Source: Gautieria morchelliformis | Taxonomy: Eukaryota > Basidiomycota > Agaricomycetes > Gomphales > Gomphaceae | NCBI GenBank assembly: GCA_015179125.1 | Contig: WHVA01000001.1 | Span: 372,001 to 436,000, forward strand | Length of the DNA stretch: 64,000 nt | Direction of reading: 5' to 3' | In this document: piece after piece, positions 20,902 through 31,953 of the stretch | How positions within the stretch are numbered: the first letter of the stretch is position 1 | Layout of the letters: each line of letters begins with the position of its first letter | Position numbers and translations under genes: made by a program | The notes under the pieces: model-generated | What the model saw: the letters and a program-made list of their open reading frames with translations, nothing else | What the model was told of the DNA's origin: nothing | Databases searched by the model: none

Positions 20902-21971
20902 TGTTGTGACAAACGCAATTATTTCACTTCAAATCATTTATATATAAAAAGAAACTAATAAAGAAAGAAAAGAAAATCAAAAGAAAAATCAAAAGAAACA
21001 GAAATTATATTCATGATAGACGTCGGTGCAGACGACGATCACATGAAATTTATGTCATGCTATATTACTCATAGATCGGGTGATATACAGGAGTTCGAGC
21101 GTCGACCACGTGCGGTCGATCAGGGACGGCGCGCCTATCGAGTGATGGCATCGGCCATGACGTTGACAGGCGCCAGGCCATAGGCACCGAGGGGTGCGGG
21201 CACCAAACGCCGCAGAGAATAATAGACTGCGCAGGAGTACAGGGTGCTGTGGAGCGACCTGAGAAAGTCATCTGCAGCATACATACTCAATCAGCTGCCC
21301 CACAAGAAGGGCACAGAGACAGCAGCCCCATCTCCAAGCCCAGCATATATGCTGGGCAGGGGAAACTCAGATCCATTTTCTATTTGAAACCCATGACACG
21401 TCTGACTGATTACTATCTTAACATCATGTGGACAGGGGCTTTGTATACTAGGTACAGATCTCTATTCCAAGCCCCAGACAATCGTAACACCATCACCATC
21501 ACCCCATGACTTTATGACTATAAATTAGTCACCCCTTAGTTACAAAGTAGTTTTTCGACCCATCCATCCAATATCTTGAACACTAGTAGTTACTATCAAT
21601 ATAGTATAAATAGCTAGTACAAATGTATGAACGAAATCATCCAGAATCGATTATTCTGCCTCCTGAAATTGCTGTAGTCTTGTTTGATAGCTACAGAGCT
21701 CAGATCTTGATAGTTTATTCCAAATCTTCGTTGAGAGTCTACTATCACTGTTTACTCTATACTACCTTAAAAGCGAACACTTTTGATTTGACTATCCCTT
21801 GGATCTACACCACTTTTCTGTCGACGTGGTCACGTGACCCTCATTCATCAGTGCTTGACGTGCCTCGAAGGGCTTAGTCAGCACATAGAAGAGAGGCGAA
21901 CACAGTGGTTTCACCCACTGAGCAAAAGATTTCACTTGTTAAAAGGCACTAATTGATATCTTAATCTAAAA
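20902..21971 (+). mobile_element. Repeat-E, complete copy 1 (1070 bp, TSD AGTAA)
   Basis: Starts TGTTGTGACAAACGCA and ends CTTAATCTAAAA, flanked by AGTAA at 20897-20901 and 21972-21976. Removing it restores the Copia-A2 integrase frame (F-V-S-F-T-D-D-H). It contains TATAAATAG at 21605-21613 and a CACGTG E-box near 21830. There are no inverted termini, no long frame and no A-tail. The 5-bp duplication and TG start suggest a solo LTR, but the end is AAAA and not CA. Confidence 0.85.
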
Positions 21972-22507
21972 AGTAAAACTGACAAAATACTCCTTGCCAT
22001 CATAGCTCTGTGGGTTCGCCGGCCCCTGGATGTCTGAGTGGACTTTTTCACCGAAGGTGGAGGCCCACAGTCCATCCCGCGCCTGCGGGACCGGCTTGCG
22101 TGTAGGCTTAGCTTGCGCGGTATGCCTTACAAAAGCTCGGCTGACTGGAAGCATCCAAGTCTAGCCCTGTTACTGTACCGTCCCGGACGAGTTTCCGGGC
22201 GATCAGTGGGGATATGTGGCCCATGCGCCAGTGCAGCTTGTCGATGGTGACCGTTTTTCTTACTACATTTGCCGGTGCAGCCACAGACTTATGCTCTACC
22301 TTGTAGAGCCCATTCGAGAGTGGGACCTGCCCCAGCAGCGCTCCTCTGGAATCTCGGATCAGGCATTGTCAGTCCTTCAGGAGGACTGAGTAACCGGCCG
22401 TGTTGCAGCGCGTGAGGGATATCAATGTGAATGCCAGATCCGGGCAATACAGCACGTCGCGCAAGGTAATGTGCGTTGTTGTTTTCCCATTGGGGATGCC
22501 TAACCCC
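21972..22507 (-). pseudogene. Copia-A2 protease to integrase N-terminus (part 1)
   Basis: Reverse-strand frames give IPNGKTTTHITLRDVLYCPD then LAFTLISLTRCNTAGYSVLL (protease C-terminal part, near-identical in layout to Copia-A), then the pre-integrase segment and STFGEKVHSDIQGPANPQSY. Several frame changes are present. The upstream protease active site and Gag are missing where the LINE tail begins at 22508. Confidence 0.8.
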
Positions 22508-22739
22508 TTTTTTTTTTTCTTTTTTTTTTTTTATATCCAATTTTATGTCTTTTGGGGCAAGGCCCTATGTAAGACAAATTTTCTACAAAGCCCCAGTCTA
22601 CAGGATTGCTCTTTCTGCCCTTTCTGCCTCTATCTCCGCTTGTGCTCTGCGGGCGAAGCCCTGAGCTTGTCCATGCCTTTGGTTGGCGAGGTTTTATAAT
22701 TGATCGCACCCCTCCCTGCCTGCCCCCCAGTTCTACCTT

Positions 22740-23054
22740 CTACCTCCTGCCCTCCTCCCGTTGCGGTGGCAACGTCAGCTCTCCATGCGTTTTAGCGAAT
22801 CTCTTGGTGGCTTGAATATACCTGAACAAGTGTTTCATCGCCTTCGGCCTTCCCAGTAGAGTTTCTGCCATTGTGGCTCCTCTCCGCAGCTGCTTCCATA
22901 ACTCCTGTCTGTGCTTGTCGTACGCCGGACATCTGAAGAGGTAGTGGTATACTGTTTCCTCCGCTTTCTCGCAGGCTGGGCACAGCGGTGAGTCTGCCTT
23001 CCCTATTTTATGTAGGTGCTTGTTGAGCACCGCGTGTCGGGTCCTGAGTTGCAC
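22740..23054 (-). pseudogene. LINE C-terminal zinc-knuckle region
   Basis: Continues the LINE polyprotein after RNase H: LRTRHAVLNKHLHKIGKADS, then CPACEKAEETVYHYLFRCP, the C-x2-C-x8-H-x4-C motif typical of fungal LINE C-termini. It ends with a basic REEGRR before a stop. One frame change separates it from RNase H. Confidence 0.75.
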
Positions 23055-23120
23055 TAGAATGCTAGTGTGTCTTCTTGGTAGTTCTTGGCTGAGTCTGGCG
23101 TATGCCGCAGAGGGGATGGA

Positions 23121-23936
23121 TCAGTCGATCTTGTGCGCTATGCATGCTCGCAGGGACCTATCGAACATTGCTTTCGCCTCCTGCCATATGCTTCTTTGGA
23201 AGCGCTGTAGCTCGGCCGCTTTGCTCCTGGGCAGGATCCCTCTGCATTCAATTGGCACGAATCTCTCCTCGCTTGACTCCCCTCTTGCCGCTCTCTTGGC
23301 CTCCTCATCCGCCCTCTTGTTTCCCTCTACCCCTTTGTGCCCCAGCACCCACCTCATTATCACTTTCGCCCCAGGCTGCTGCTCTGTGACACCTTGGATC
23401 TGCCTGTGTAGCGCATTTATCAGGAACTGCGCCGATATTGCCTTCTCCCTTCTGGTGGTTTGTATGGCCGCTTGATTGTCTGCCGCTATAACATACCTCC
23501 TCGCCCTCTCAGTGTTCAGCAGTTTGGCTCCCATGGCCGCCCCAGCTAGCTCTGCTTCGAATACCGTGCGTTCGTGCTCCTCCCCTAAGTATAGTCTCAC
23601 CACGTGTTTCTCCACCCCCCCCCTGTATAGTACTGCTGCCGCCCCTACCCCTCCCTCTATGCACGACCCGTCTGTGTAGACTACGACATCTGCAGGATCT
23701 GTCAAGAGCTCGTCAATCGCTTGCTGCTTGTCTTTGGGTATACCTATTTGGAACGACGGCACCCATTTCGGCCCATGCACGACAGTTTGGATCTTTTCCA
23801 TTGCTTCTGGTCGTAGTTCGAATGCATGGAAGATCTCATGTAATGGCGACCTATACCTCCGTACGTATCTCACTGCTGCCTTGCGGGCCTTAGGCGCTAA
23901 TGGGTGTGTTGACGGCAAGCAAGCTATCCTCGTCAT
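23121..23936 (-). CDS. LINE RNase H domain
   Basis: 271 codons. RNase H residues are visible in order: VVVYTDGSC (Asp), FEAELAGAAMGAKLL (Glu), VIAADNQAAI (Asp), and GHKGVEGNKRADEEAKRAA (His, Asp). The domain removes RNA from the first cDNA strand during target-primed reverse transcription. The preceding RT thumb (AAIAITGAMTTTANDILDA in another frame) shows one frameshift near 24120. Confidence 0.85.
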   Translation of the reverse strand: MTRIACLPSTHPLAPKARKAAVRYVRRYRSPLHEIFHAFELRPEAMEKIQTVVHGPKWVPSFQIGIPKDKQQAIDELLTDPADVVVYTDGSCIEGGVGAAAVLYRGGVEKHVVRLYLGEEHERTVFEAELAGAAMGAKLLNTERARRYVIAADNQAAIQTTRREKAISAQFLINALHRQIQGVTEQQPGAKVIMRWVLGHKGVEGNKRADEEAKRAARGESSEERFVPIECRGILPRSKAAELQRFQRSIWQEAKAMFDRSLRACIAHKID

Positions 23937-24125
23937 CGCTCGATGGATGATCTTCGTGACTAGCAGTGGGAATGGGTGGAGATTGGCGTGGCGTCGAGTA
24001 TGTCGTTCGCCGTTGTGGTCATTGCTCCTGTTATGGCTATCGCTGCCTGTCTCTGCACCCTCGCAAGTTTGTTTATGTTTCCTTTTGTCCCTTTGCTGTG
24101 CTTTGTGCCTGGGATGAGGAAGACA

Positions 24126-24680
24126 TCACAGCATCCTTGGGATCGCTACAGCTAGGTAAAATCTTCTCATGTACTTAGCTGTCGTCTCCTTTGTTGGCTT
24201 TGCAAGTCTCTTGTACTGTGCAATGTACATGTCCCCCTTCTTCAACGCGTAGTTGGTGTGGTCCTTGAACCGCAGTTCCTGGTCAATTATCACACCTAGG
24301 AACTTATGGGCGGCTATGGGCTCTATGACCTGTCGACCTATCGCTATGGACGGTCTGGTTATCGGCCTGCTCTTGTTAGGCTTTCCCGGATCCCGCTCAC
24401 GTCTCCTGGTGAGTCCCATGAGCCCGAACTTGTCCACCGCGAAAGTGCACTGGTGTCGCTCTGCCCAGTCGCTGGCTCCGTCCGTTCTGCACATGGTGCT
24501 CTTCAACTTGTCGAATGCCTCCTGTAGGTCTCTTCCTTCTGCCATCAGCATTGTGTCATCGATGAAACCTACACACTCTTCCCTGTTCTTCCGGTTGATC
24601 GTTTCGATTAGATCTGTGTTATAGAACTGATACGCTATCGCGGAGACTGGACACCCTTGGTCCATTCCCCAGCCGACCAC
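24126..24680 (-). pseudogene. LINE reverse transcriptase fragment
   Basis: Begins within the RT palm: GMDQGCPVSAIAYQFYNTDL, catalytic FIDDTMLMAEG, and then HKFLGVIIDQELRFKDHTNY. The amino-terminal fingers are missing. The 5' break near 24690 abuts gypsy protease DNA. Confidence 0.8.
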
Positions 24681-24694
24681 TCTGGCTGGGGCGT

Positions 24695-25104
24695 CGAAAT
24701 CGTCGAAACAGAGTTGCTAAAGCGGGACCGGAGTGCGGAACTGAATCCGCGAGTGGAGTTGCAGAAGAGGTTTTAGCCATCTTTGTGGACGACATTGGAA
24801 TAGACAGAAGATGATCCTGGGTACAGAACTGTATCTGACCCAATGCCCAGTTAATTGACGGATTATAGTGGGTGAGCCAATTGTGTCCTAGTACAATGGA
24901 ACAGCTAGCATCTAGCGGAGTAATGTAAAACATAACTTCATGGTTGTCCCCAGTAGTGAAAAGGATAGACAGGTCTACGACTTGTGATATTGCCTTATTG
25001 GATGACCCATAGAAAAGGCAGAGCAGAATTGTCTGAATATTGCGGGTCGGAAGCTTATGCTTCAAAACAAAGTCGGAGTCAAGGAAACTGTTACGACTGT
25101 TCAT
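24695..25104 (-). pseudogene. Ty3/gypsy aspartic protease remnant
   Basis: The reverse strand gives LDSDFVLKHKLPTRNIQTIL, VDLSILFTTGDNHEVMFYIT and LDASCSIVLGHNWLTHYNPS with INWALGQI, the C-terminal half of the retropepsin-like domain of basidiomycete gypsy elements (compare 34739-35581 of Gypsy-2, LGHNWLTCYNPLIDWVLG). The catalytic DSG part lies upstream and is not preserved. Confidence 0.75.
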
Positions 25105-25261
25105 TTCCGACTTCCGACCTTCAGTTCCGCAACACTTTCCGCCCCTCTGATATTTCTGACATTCCGCCCTTGTTCTATTCCCTTGTTAAAAAGATGGAAT
25201 TTTATGGGAACATCACCACTTTTATTAGTAAACATCTGATATTATAGTAATTCCAAACACC

Positions 25262-25637
25262 CTCCTAATATAGTATAAGTAGCTACTATGAATGTATGAA
25301 TCAATCATCCAGAATCAACTGTTTCACTCCTTGAAGTCACTGTAGTCTTGTTTGATAGCTACAGAGCTTAGATCTCGATAGTTTACTCCAATTCTTCGTT
25401 GAGAGTTCACTATTACTGTTTACTCTAGACTACCTCAAAAACGAAGCCTTTTGACTTAGTTGTCCCTTAGATCGAGACCATTCTCTTGTCGACACGGTCA
25501 CGTGACCTCCACCCATCAGTGCCGGATGCGCCTCGAGAGGCTTAGTCAGCACACAGGAGGGGGACAGACATAGCGGTCCCAACCCCTGAGCAATAGAAAC
25601 TGTTTGCTAACACACAATCTAACATCTTAATCTAAAA
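25262..25637 (+). repeat. Repeat-E fragment (3' part)
   Basis: From TATAGTATAAGTAGCTACTA to CTTAATCTAAAA, matching the last third of copy 1, including the CACGTG E-box near 25500. The LINE fragment begins directly after it. Confidence 0.75.
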
Positions 25638-25639
25638 CA

Positions 25640-26410
25640 AAGAGAGCAGTGGAAGGACAAACTAGTGATGAGCGGCACATACCGGTCAAGTGTCGGGGAA
25701 TGCTACCAGTAAGCAGAGTGGCGGAGGTCCAACGACACAATGCGAAGCTGGAGCAGGAAGCAAGGGGCAAATTTGCTAAGTCCCCCAGAGCTGTGTATGC
25801 ACATGAGATTGACCCCATGATGCCATCGGCAGCGTTCTCAAAGATCACAAAAGACATGCCGTGCAAACAAGCGAGTCTGCTTGTGCAACTGAGAACAGGG
25901 CACATTGCGCTAAACAAGCACTTACACAAGATAGGGAAGATAGAATCGCCCTTATGACCAGCGTGCAAGAACACTCCAGAGATGGTACATCACTTCCTAT
26001 TCCACTGCCCAGCCTATAGAGAGCAGAGAAGGAGGCTAGAGAGAAAGTTGAAGAGAGGGGCCAAGTTGGTCAAGACGTTATTGGGAGGACATAAGGCGAC
26101 GGAACACTTATTCAGATACATACATGACACCAAGCACTTCGAGAAGCAATACAGGGACATATCAATGCCGCCATGCAAGGAGAGAACAGGCAAAAGATAG
26201 GAGGACAGGGACACGAGGTGAGAGACACGCATCACACACCCTGCCCACAAAGGCATGGACACACTCGGGGCTATGCCCAAAGAGTACAAGCAGAGAAAGA
26301 GGTCAAAAGGGGAGAAGGAATGGACACAAGAAAGAATATGTATACATCGTCTTATATAGGGTATGGCCCCAAAAGATGTTAAATTGGATGAAAAAAAAAA
26401 AAAAAAAAAA
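25640..26410 (+). mobile_element. LINE-2: 3' end of a Tad1-like LINE with A-tail
   Basis: Frames give the end of RNase H and its C-terminal part: DERHIPVKCRGMLPVSRVAE, LRTGHIALNKHLHKIGKIES, then after a stop and frame change PACKNTPEMVHHFLFHCPAY. It resembles the corresponding part of LINE-1 but is a separate lineage. The 3' UTR ends GGCCCCAAAAGATGTTAAAT TGGATG before twenty A at 26391-26410. Confidence 0.8.
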
Positions 26411-26712
26411 GCTACCAATATAGCATAAGCAGAGGATGTAGCATTCTCAGACTAGAGTAATATACATGTATAAATGGTTGAAAACTAATGGGATTGTATA
26501 CTGAATGGTTTCGGGAAGGGGGGAGGGCTGCATACTAATTGAGCCTTTCCAGCCTTTTAGCTTTCTACAAGGCCTTAAATGCTGATTGTAACCATCTAAA
26601 CTATGGTATATAATGTATATTTACAATAAATACATGTACATATTTTTTCAGGCTTACCTTGACTTCATAACCCTGCGGGTGGCAATGCAGCATTTGTGAC
26701 ATCATGCAATGT
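26411..26712. other. No feature recognised
   Basis: AT-rich spacer between the LINE-2 tail and the presumed Gypsy-2 LTR start. No frame, repeat or terminus was found. Confidence 0.3.
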
Positions 26713-26814
26713 TGTTACGATCCGATCCATTCATATCTGGACTGAATCTTGGCTTCGGCTCTCATTCAGGAACCTTGGGTTATTCTCGGCTTTCCTTCGG
26801 GTTCCCCTTTGCAC

Positions 26815-27312
26815 TGTTGGGTGCATTTATGCCCCTACACCAAAATCAAGCATAATATATTCGATTTATTGTATGGTGTTTCAATCTCTTCTCACATTGT
26901 TCTTGTACCATGCACCCATTTCTCTGATTATTTTCGAAATTTTCCATTCACTCCCTACCTCTCCATTTTATTTTGTTATTTCTATTTTCACAAGCGGCTG
27001 CACCCAGCGGAGTCTGAAATGACTTCGACGCGCGAGCTCTTGGGCGCTAAAGGGCCGGGTAGTAGTACATGCACAGTGAGACAGATTTCCCCCTCTCTCA
27101 GTGACAACTAAATTCACTGAGAGAGGCAAGTAAATTAGTCTAGTGTTCTTTCGATTTATTGACCTAGAAATCCTCTGTAGTGAATTAATTTCTAGGTAGT
27201 GTATAATATATTTATAGTGACAACTAAATTCACTGAGAGAGTGAATTAATTTCTAGTCTATTCTTTTGAGCAACAAGTCCATACCTACTGCCTATAATTC
27301 CTGTCCTCTACA
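26815..27312 (+). repeat. Copia-B 5' LTR (498 bp)
   Basis: TGTTGGGTGC to CCTCTACA. Stem arms CTCTCTCAGTGA (27093-27104) and TCACTGAGAGAG (27114-27125) are followed by GCAAGT. The arm recurs at 27230-27241, so 27126-27241 (116 nt) is intron-like with a GC donor. A full solo copy of this LTR lies at 43016-43514. Confidence 0.9.
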
Positions 27313-27313
27313 G

Positions 27314-27325
27314 GGTTATGGGCCC
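27314..27325 (+). promoter_or_regulatory. Copia-B primer-binding site
   Basis: GGTTATGGGCCC, two bases after the LTR, is identical to the Copia-A site. The ATG within it opens the Gag frame (MGPGDTSEK). Confidence 0.8.
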
Positions 27326-30300
27326 TGGAGACACTTCTGAGAAGATATTGGGTGTTGAGAAGCTTGCTACTGATGGAAGTAATTGGCCATTGTGGCGAGC
27401 CACTCTCATCAGCTATTTCGAGTCCAAAAATCTACTCAAGCATGTAGAAGGGAGAGTCACTCGAGATATCTTGCTAGAGAAGGACAAGCCAAGACCAAAA
27501 TTATCGTCTCAGTGTCAGAGTCATTAGCTCTGATGCTACAGAAGCAAAAGACAGCAAAAGAGACTTGGGATGCACTGGTCAATGAAATGACCAAAAAGCC
27601 CAAGATGGTCCTCACCAGCCTGCAGAGACAACTCCGCAGTATGAGATGTCCTGAGGATGGAGACTTGAGAGATCATTTGGACAAGGCCCAAGACCTATAT
27701 TCTCATCTTAATGAGATGGGAGCCAGAGTTTCTGAAGAAGGATTCACAGACATTATCCTTGCGTCACTTCCACCATCCTATGAGGCAGTCATGAACGCCC
27801 TTACCACTTCGCTTGAAAAATGCGGGATGCCAGTAGTCCCTGATAATATTATTAGGGTACTAAAGGCTCAGTATGACAGGAAGAAAACACTCCCGCAAGA
27901 AGAGCAGGTGTTTATTGGTTCATCTACTAAGAAGGACCAGAAGGGGCAGAAGGTGCATATATGCACCAACTGCAAAAAGCCTGGACATTCCATCGAAAAT
28001 TGCTGGGCTAAAGGAGGTGGTAAAGAAGGTCAAGGACCACGTCAGAAGAAAAAAGCCAAAGGAAAGAAGAAGAAGAAGGGTAAAGCAAAAGCGAATGTTG
28101 CCGAAGAAGAGTCCTCTTCTGAGGAAAGTGATGATGGGCATCTTGCCTTCACCAATTTCGACGAGTGCTCTAATTTCAATCTGAGCACATCCTCAGGAGT
28201 TATAGTCATACTCTACACCGGAACGACATCGCATATGACTCCTCACAAAAATTTATTGAGGAACTACTGTCAATTCTCACAGCTGAGGGCCATCCGAGCA
28301 GCCAACAAAGGAACCTTTGATGCCTTTGGTTCAGGACTGCTCGTATTATCCAACAAGGTTGGAGATAAAACAGTAGAAGTCATGTTGCAAGATACATACT
28401 ATGCACCAAAGATTGCTGCTACCCTCGTCTCGATCGGTCGGTGCGATGATGCTGGCTATGATATTCGACTCGGTGGCCAGAAATGCACAATATCTAACGC
28501 TGCTGGAAAGGTATTGATGCAAACACCGAAGGTCAATGGCTTATATCGACTAGACCTCCAGTCACCAAGTGCTCAAGCCCATATGTGTTTGTCTGCCATG
28601 GAAATTCATCAAAAAATGGGGCACATCTCACAGACGTCCCTACAACATCTATTAAATTGTGGCATGATATTGGGCATTGAACTGAGCTCCACAGGCGATA
28701 GAATTTTCTGTGATGCGTGTATTCAAGCCAAGATTGCACGCAAACCTCTTCCTCGAGAACCCAGAGACCGAACATCAAAATTCGGTGACAGAATTTATTC
28801 TGATGTCTGGGGACCTGCAAGACACCTCACGATCGATAAAAAGTCATATTATGTCTCCTTTATCGATGACTACTCAAGAGAATCGGTGATTTATCTCATG
28901 GCGAACAAATCAGAAGCATTCTCAAAGTACAAGCTCTACGAGGCTTTAATGCTTCGACAGAGAAATGTGCACATCAAGGCACTTGTTTCTGATCGAGGGG
29001 GTGAGTATACGAGCTCTGAATTTGAACAGCATCTAGCCAAACAAGGCATGAAGCATCAGTTGACGGTACATGACACACCAGAGTCTAATGGTATTGCTGA
29101 ACGTCTGAACCGAACTCTCAGTGAGAGAACTCGTGCCATGCTGCTGGAATCAGGCCTCCCTAAGATATTATGGGGCTATGTGATACACCATGCCAATTAT
29201 CTTAGGAATAGGACACATACAAGAGCTCTACCGGATAAAACGCCCTACGAGATGATTCACCATGAGAAACCGAATCTCAAAGACATTCACGCGTGGGGAA
29301 TTGAAATCTACGTTAAAGTCACTCAGGGAGATAAATTGGCAGCTCGTGCCAAGAGAGCTCGGTGGATAGGAATTTCTGCGCAGAGTCATGGTCATTATGT
29401 TTATTGGCCTGACTCGCACAAAGTTTCTGTCAAATGGAACATTGTGTTTGATTCAGAGATGAAGAAGGGAGGAGGATGTTTATAAGTGTCATATATATGT
29501 ATATATAGCTTAGCTCATCTATATTTCATAAAATATATCACAATTGAGGCAGTTGCCAGCATCTGTAACACATGCTTAATCCTAGCCCTAAAAGTTCTTT
29601 CTCACAGTCTGCTGCTCCCCCAGGAAAGGGTGTATACCCCATTGTCTAAACATCGATAGTTATATATCTTTGTACTATAAATGCATATTATTTTAAACAT
29701 ACCTTCTAATCAGATCTATCAACCATATATAATAATATAGTACAGGTATTGTCCATACTTGCCTCTACATTCTATCATCATACATCTAAAAATTTGGCTA
29801 TATATGTTTAACATATAGTCATCCAAATCCTATCTGAAATTGCCCTGTTATCTGAATACACACCATGCTTTAGCACATACAACCATATTTTTAAAATATC
29901 AGAACAATCAAAAAAATTTAGGATGTCCACAATATACAAGTTTCTCAAAATGATGGATTATGAATTTGGTTAGGGTTGATATTTTAAAAGATATCTAATA
30001 TATCCTAGAAGAATATACATTGTTGTCAATGTGAACATCCTCCGGAAAGGTCCCAATCATTTCTATTGAGGAATCCAAGCTACCTATGTCTAGAGAGGAG
30101 AAGAAGGCCATTCCGGCATCAGTGCCTGTGCCCGGTCACTTAGTCGGCGAAGAGGCAAAGATCGAAGAAATTGATGAAAGTGCACCAGAGGACTATCTTG
30201 AAGAGCTGCAACCTATTCAGGCAGTTGATGACAGACCTAGAGAAGCTGAACCGATAAGGAGAAGCGAAAGGATCTGTCAACAACAATTGCAGCCGGCCCC

Positions 30301-30610
30301 AACAGGTCCCGTAACAAGATCTCAAACTCAGAGACAAGCTGGCGCATATATGACTACGCTAGCTTACGAGGACGTTGAGGACCATAAAGAAGATTTATTC
30401 AACCAAGAATTATCCTCCGAGATTGATGGCATCAGTAGCTATGAGTTTGCCATCAGTGCGTTTCCAACCGACGGTCAAAACAATAAAAAGGCACCGGATT
30501 TGAGTCAAATTGAACCTAGCAATGCAGACGAAGCTCTGAATAATCCTATGTGGAAGAAATCAATGGACAAAGAGTACGAGGCCCTAATCAACAAGGGCGC
30601 GTGGGAATGA
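27318..30610 (+). pseudogene. Copia-B Gag-protease-integrase region
   Basis: Gag starts MGPGDTSEKILGVEKLATDG. A frameshift near 27485-27500 moves it into the frame that then runs to 29485: zinc knuckle CTNCKKPGHSIENC, a protease whose active site reads LYTGTTSHMTP (the usual DSG replaced by TGT), HHCC (HQKMGHIS ... CDACIQAK), and integrase SDVWGP, VSDRGGEYTS and NGIAERLNRTL. The frame is cut by the 573-bp insertion 29471-30043 and resumes as GKVPIISIEESKLP. It ends at TGA 30608-30610 just inside the RT linker. Confidence 0.85.
29471..30043 (+). mobile_element. 573-bp AT-rich element with 10-bp inverted ends (TSD GGA)
   Basis: Ends GGAGGATGTT and AACATCCTCC are exact inverted repeats, flanked by GGA at 29468-29470 and 30044-30046. 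Removing it rejoins the Copia-B frame without a stop (E-M-K-K-G-K-V-P-I). It has no coding frame. A non-autonomous DNA transposon (MITE) is the best reading. The 3-bp duplication does not settle the superfamily, and no second copy is in the window. Confidence 0.7.
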
Positions 30611-31940
30611 GCCAAACCACCTCCTGGAGCCAATATTGTCGGTAACAAATGGGTCTACCTTTGGAAGCGTAATCCAGAAGGGAAACCAATAGTACCTAAA
30701 TCGAGAATGGTCGCCCAAGGCTTCACACAGAAGTTTGGAGTCAACTATGATGAGACATACTCACCTGTTGCTTGGTTATCCTCCCTGCGGATCATATGCG
30801 CCATTGCTGCTAGGAATGACTGGCCTATTCATCAAATGGACGTGGACTATGCATACCTCAATGCTACACTGCCTGAACCTATTTACATGAAGCAGCCGTA
30901 TGGATATGATCACTACGTCAGCCACAGATGGGGCTGTATTTTATAGATGTGGCGGAAAGGGGCATGTGATCATTGCAACAGCTGTAGACGAGCTCACCAT
31001 CACAGCTGAGAATCAGTCAGTCCTGGACGAAGTCAAATGAGATATTGCTCAGAGATTCAGTATGAAAGATCTAGGCGAGATTCATTGGCTATTGAACCTC
31101 AAAATCGAAAGGGACTGGCAGAAGAAAACCATTGCAATTTCACAACCCGCATACATCGAGAAGATCATCAAAAAATTCAATCTCGAAGATGCGAAAACTT
31201 ATGCTATGCCTCTTGATCCAGCCGTAAAATTATCTAAAGACCAATGTCCTTCTACAGAGAGAGGCAAGAAAGCCATGTCGAAGTTTCCATACAGGCAAGC
31301 CATAGGATCACTGATGTGGGCAGCTGTAGCCACTCGACCTGACATTGCATTTGCGGTGTCATTGCTCTCGCAATTCCTCGAAAATCCAGGTGGCACACAT
31401 TGGAATGCAGTTAAATGTGTCTTCAAATATTTGAAAGGCACGAAGCATTACAAACTGACACTTGGAAGAAATAGAGACGGCTTGATGGGGTATTCAGATG
31501 CGGATTGGGGTTCACAGAGTCATAGGTGTTCGTATTCAGCATACTTATTTCAGATTGATGGGGGCACTGTTTCATGGAGTTGCCAGAAACAGTCCATAGT
31601 AGCCCTCTCATCAATTGAAGCTGAATTCGTCGCCCTGACCCATGCGGGCAAAGAGGCTCTCTGGATGCGCCATTTTATTTCTGAAATATTCCAACCACTG
31701 AACAGACCCATCCAAGTTTATTCAGACAATCAATCAGTCATTACAATCACATATGGCACTCAAAAACACACGAGAACCAAACATTTCAACATCAGATTAT
31801 ATTTCCTTCGAGATATAATCAAAAATCAAGAAGCCAAGCTTGTTTATTTGCCAACCGAACAAATGTTGGCAGATATCCTCACTAAAGGACGTCCTAGTCC
31901 TAGGGTGAAGATCCCCAATGAGAGAATCGGAATATATTAA
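30611..31940 (+). pseudogene. Copia-B reverse transcriptase and RNase H
   Basis: Continues after the TGA: PPPGANIVGNKWVYLWKRNP, RMVAQGFTQKFGVNYDETYS and QMDVDYAYLNATLPEPIYMK. About 60 codons around the YGLKQ region are deleted between QPYGY and DGAVFYR. The catalytic ATAVDELTITAEN has VDE where copia has VDD. TGA 31038-31040 follows. From 31062 an intact end carries AIGSLMWAAVATRPDIAFAV and RNase H motifs SSIEAEFVALTHAGKEALW and YSDNQSVIT. Confidence 0.85.
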
Positions 31941-31953
31941 GCTTGAGGGGGCG

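Larger units (their letters stand above)
22508..24690 (-). mobile_element. LINE-1 of this window: Tad1-like non-LTR retrotransposon, 5' truncated
   Basis: The tail is a T run at 22508-22532 (one C). Upstream on the reverse strand lie a 3' UTR, a C-terminal zinc knuckle frame (23054-22740; CPACEKAEETVYHYLFRCPAY, a CCHC variant), RNase H (23936-23121) and part of the RT (24680-24126). RT followed by RNase H and a CCHC motif fits Tad1-type fungal LINEs. No endonuclease or ORF1 remains. The flanks belong to different elements (copia left, gypsy right), so no target duplication can be read. Confidence 0.85.

Noticed and set aside
22476..22709. Phe-rich hydrophobic 'membrane' frames near 22500
   Set aside because: Produced by translating the LINE A-tail (T run); not a membrane protein.
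23966..24624. Forward-strand frames opposite the LINE RT
   Set aside because: They are antisense shadows of the reverse-strand RT, which has the catalytic FIDD motif.
26815..26819. Perfect target duplication for Copia-B
   Set aside because: Flanks TGCAC and CGCAC differ at the first base, so it is recorded only as imperfect.
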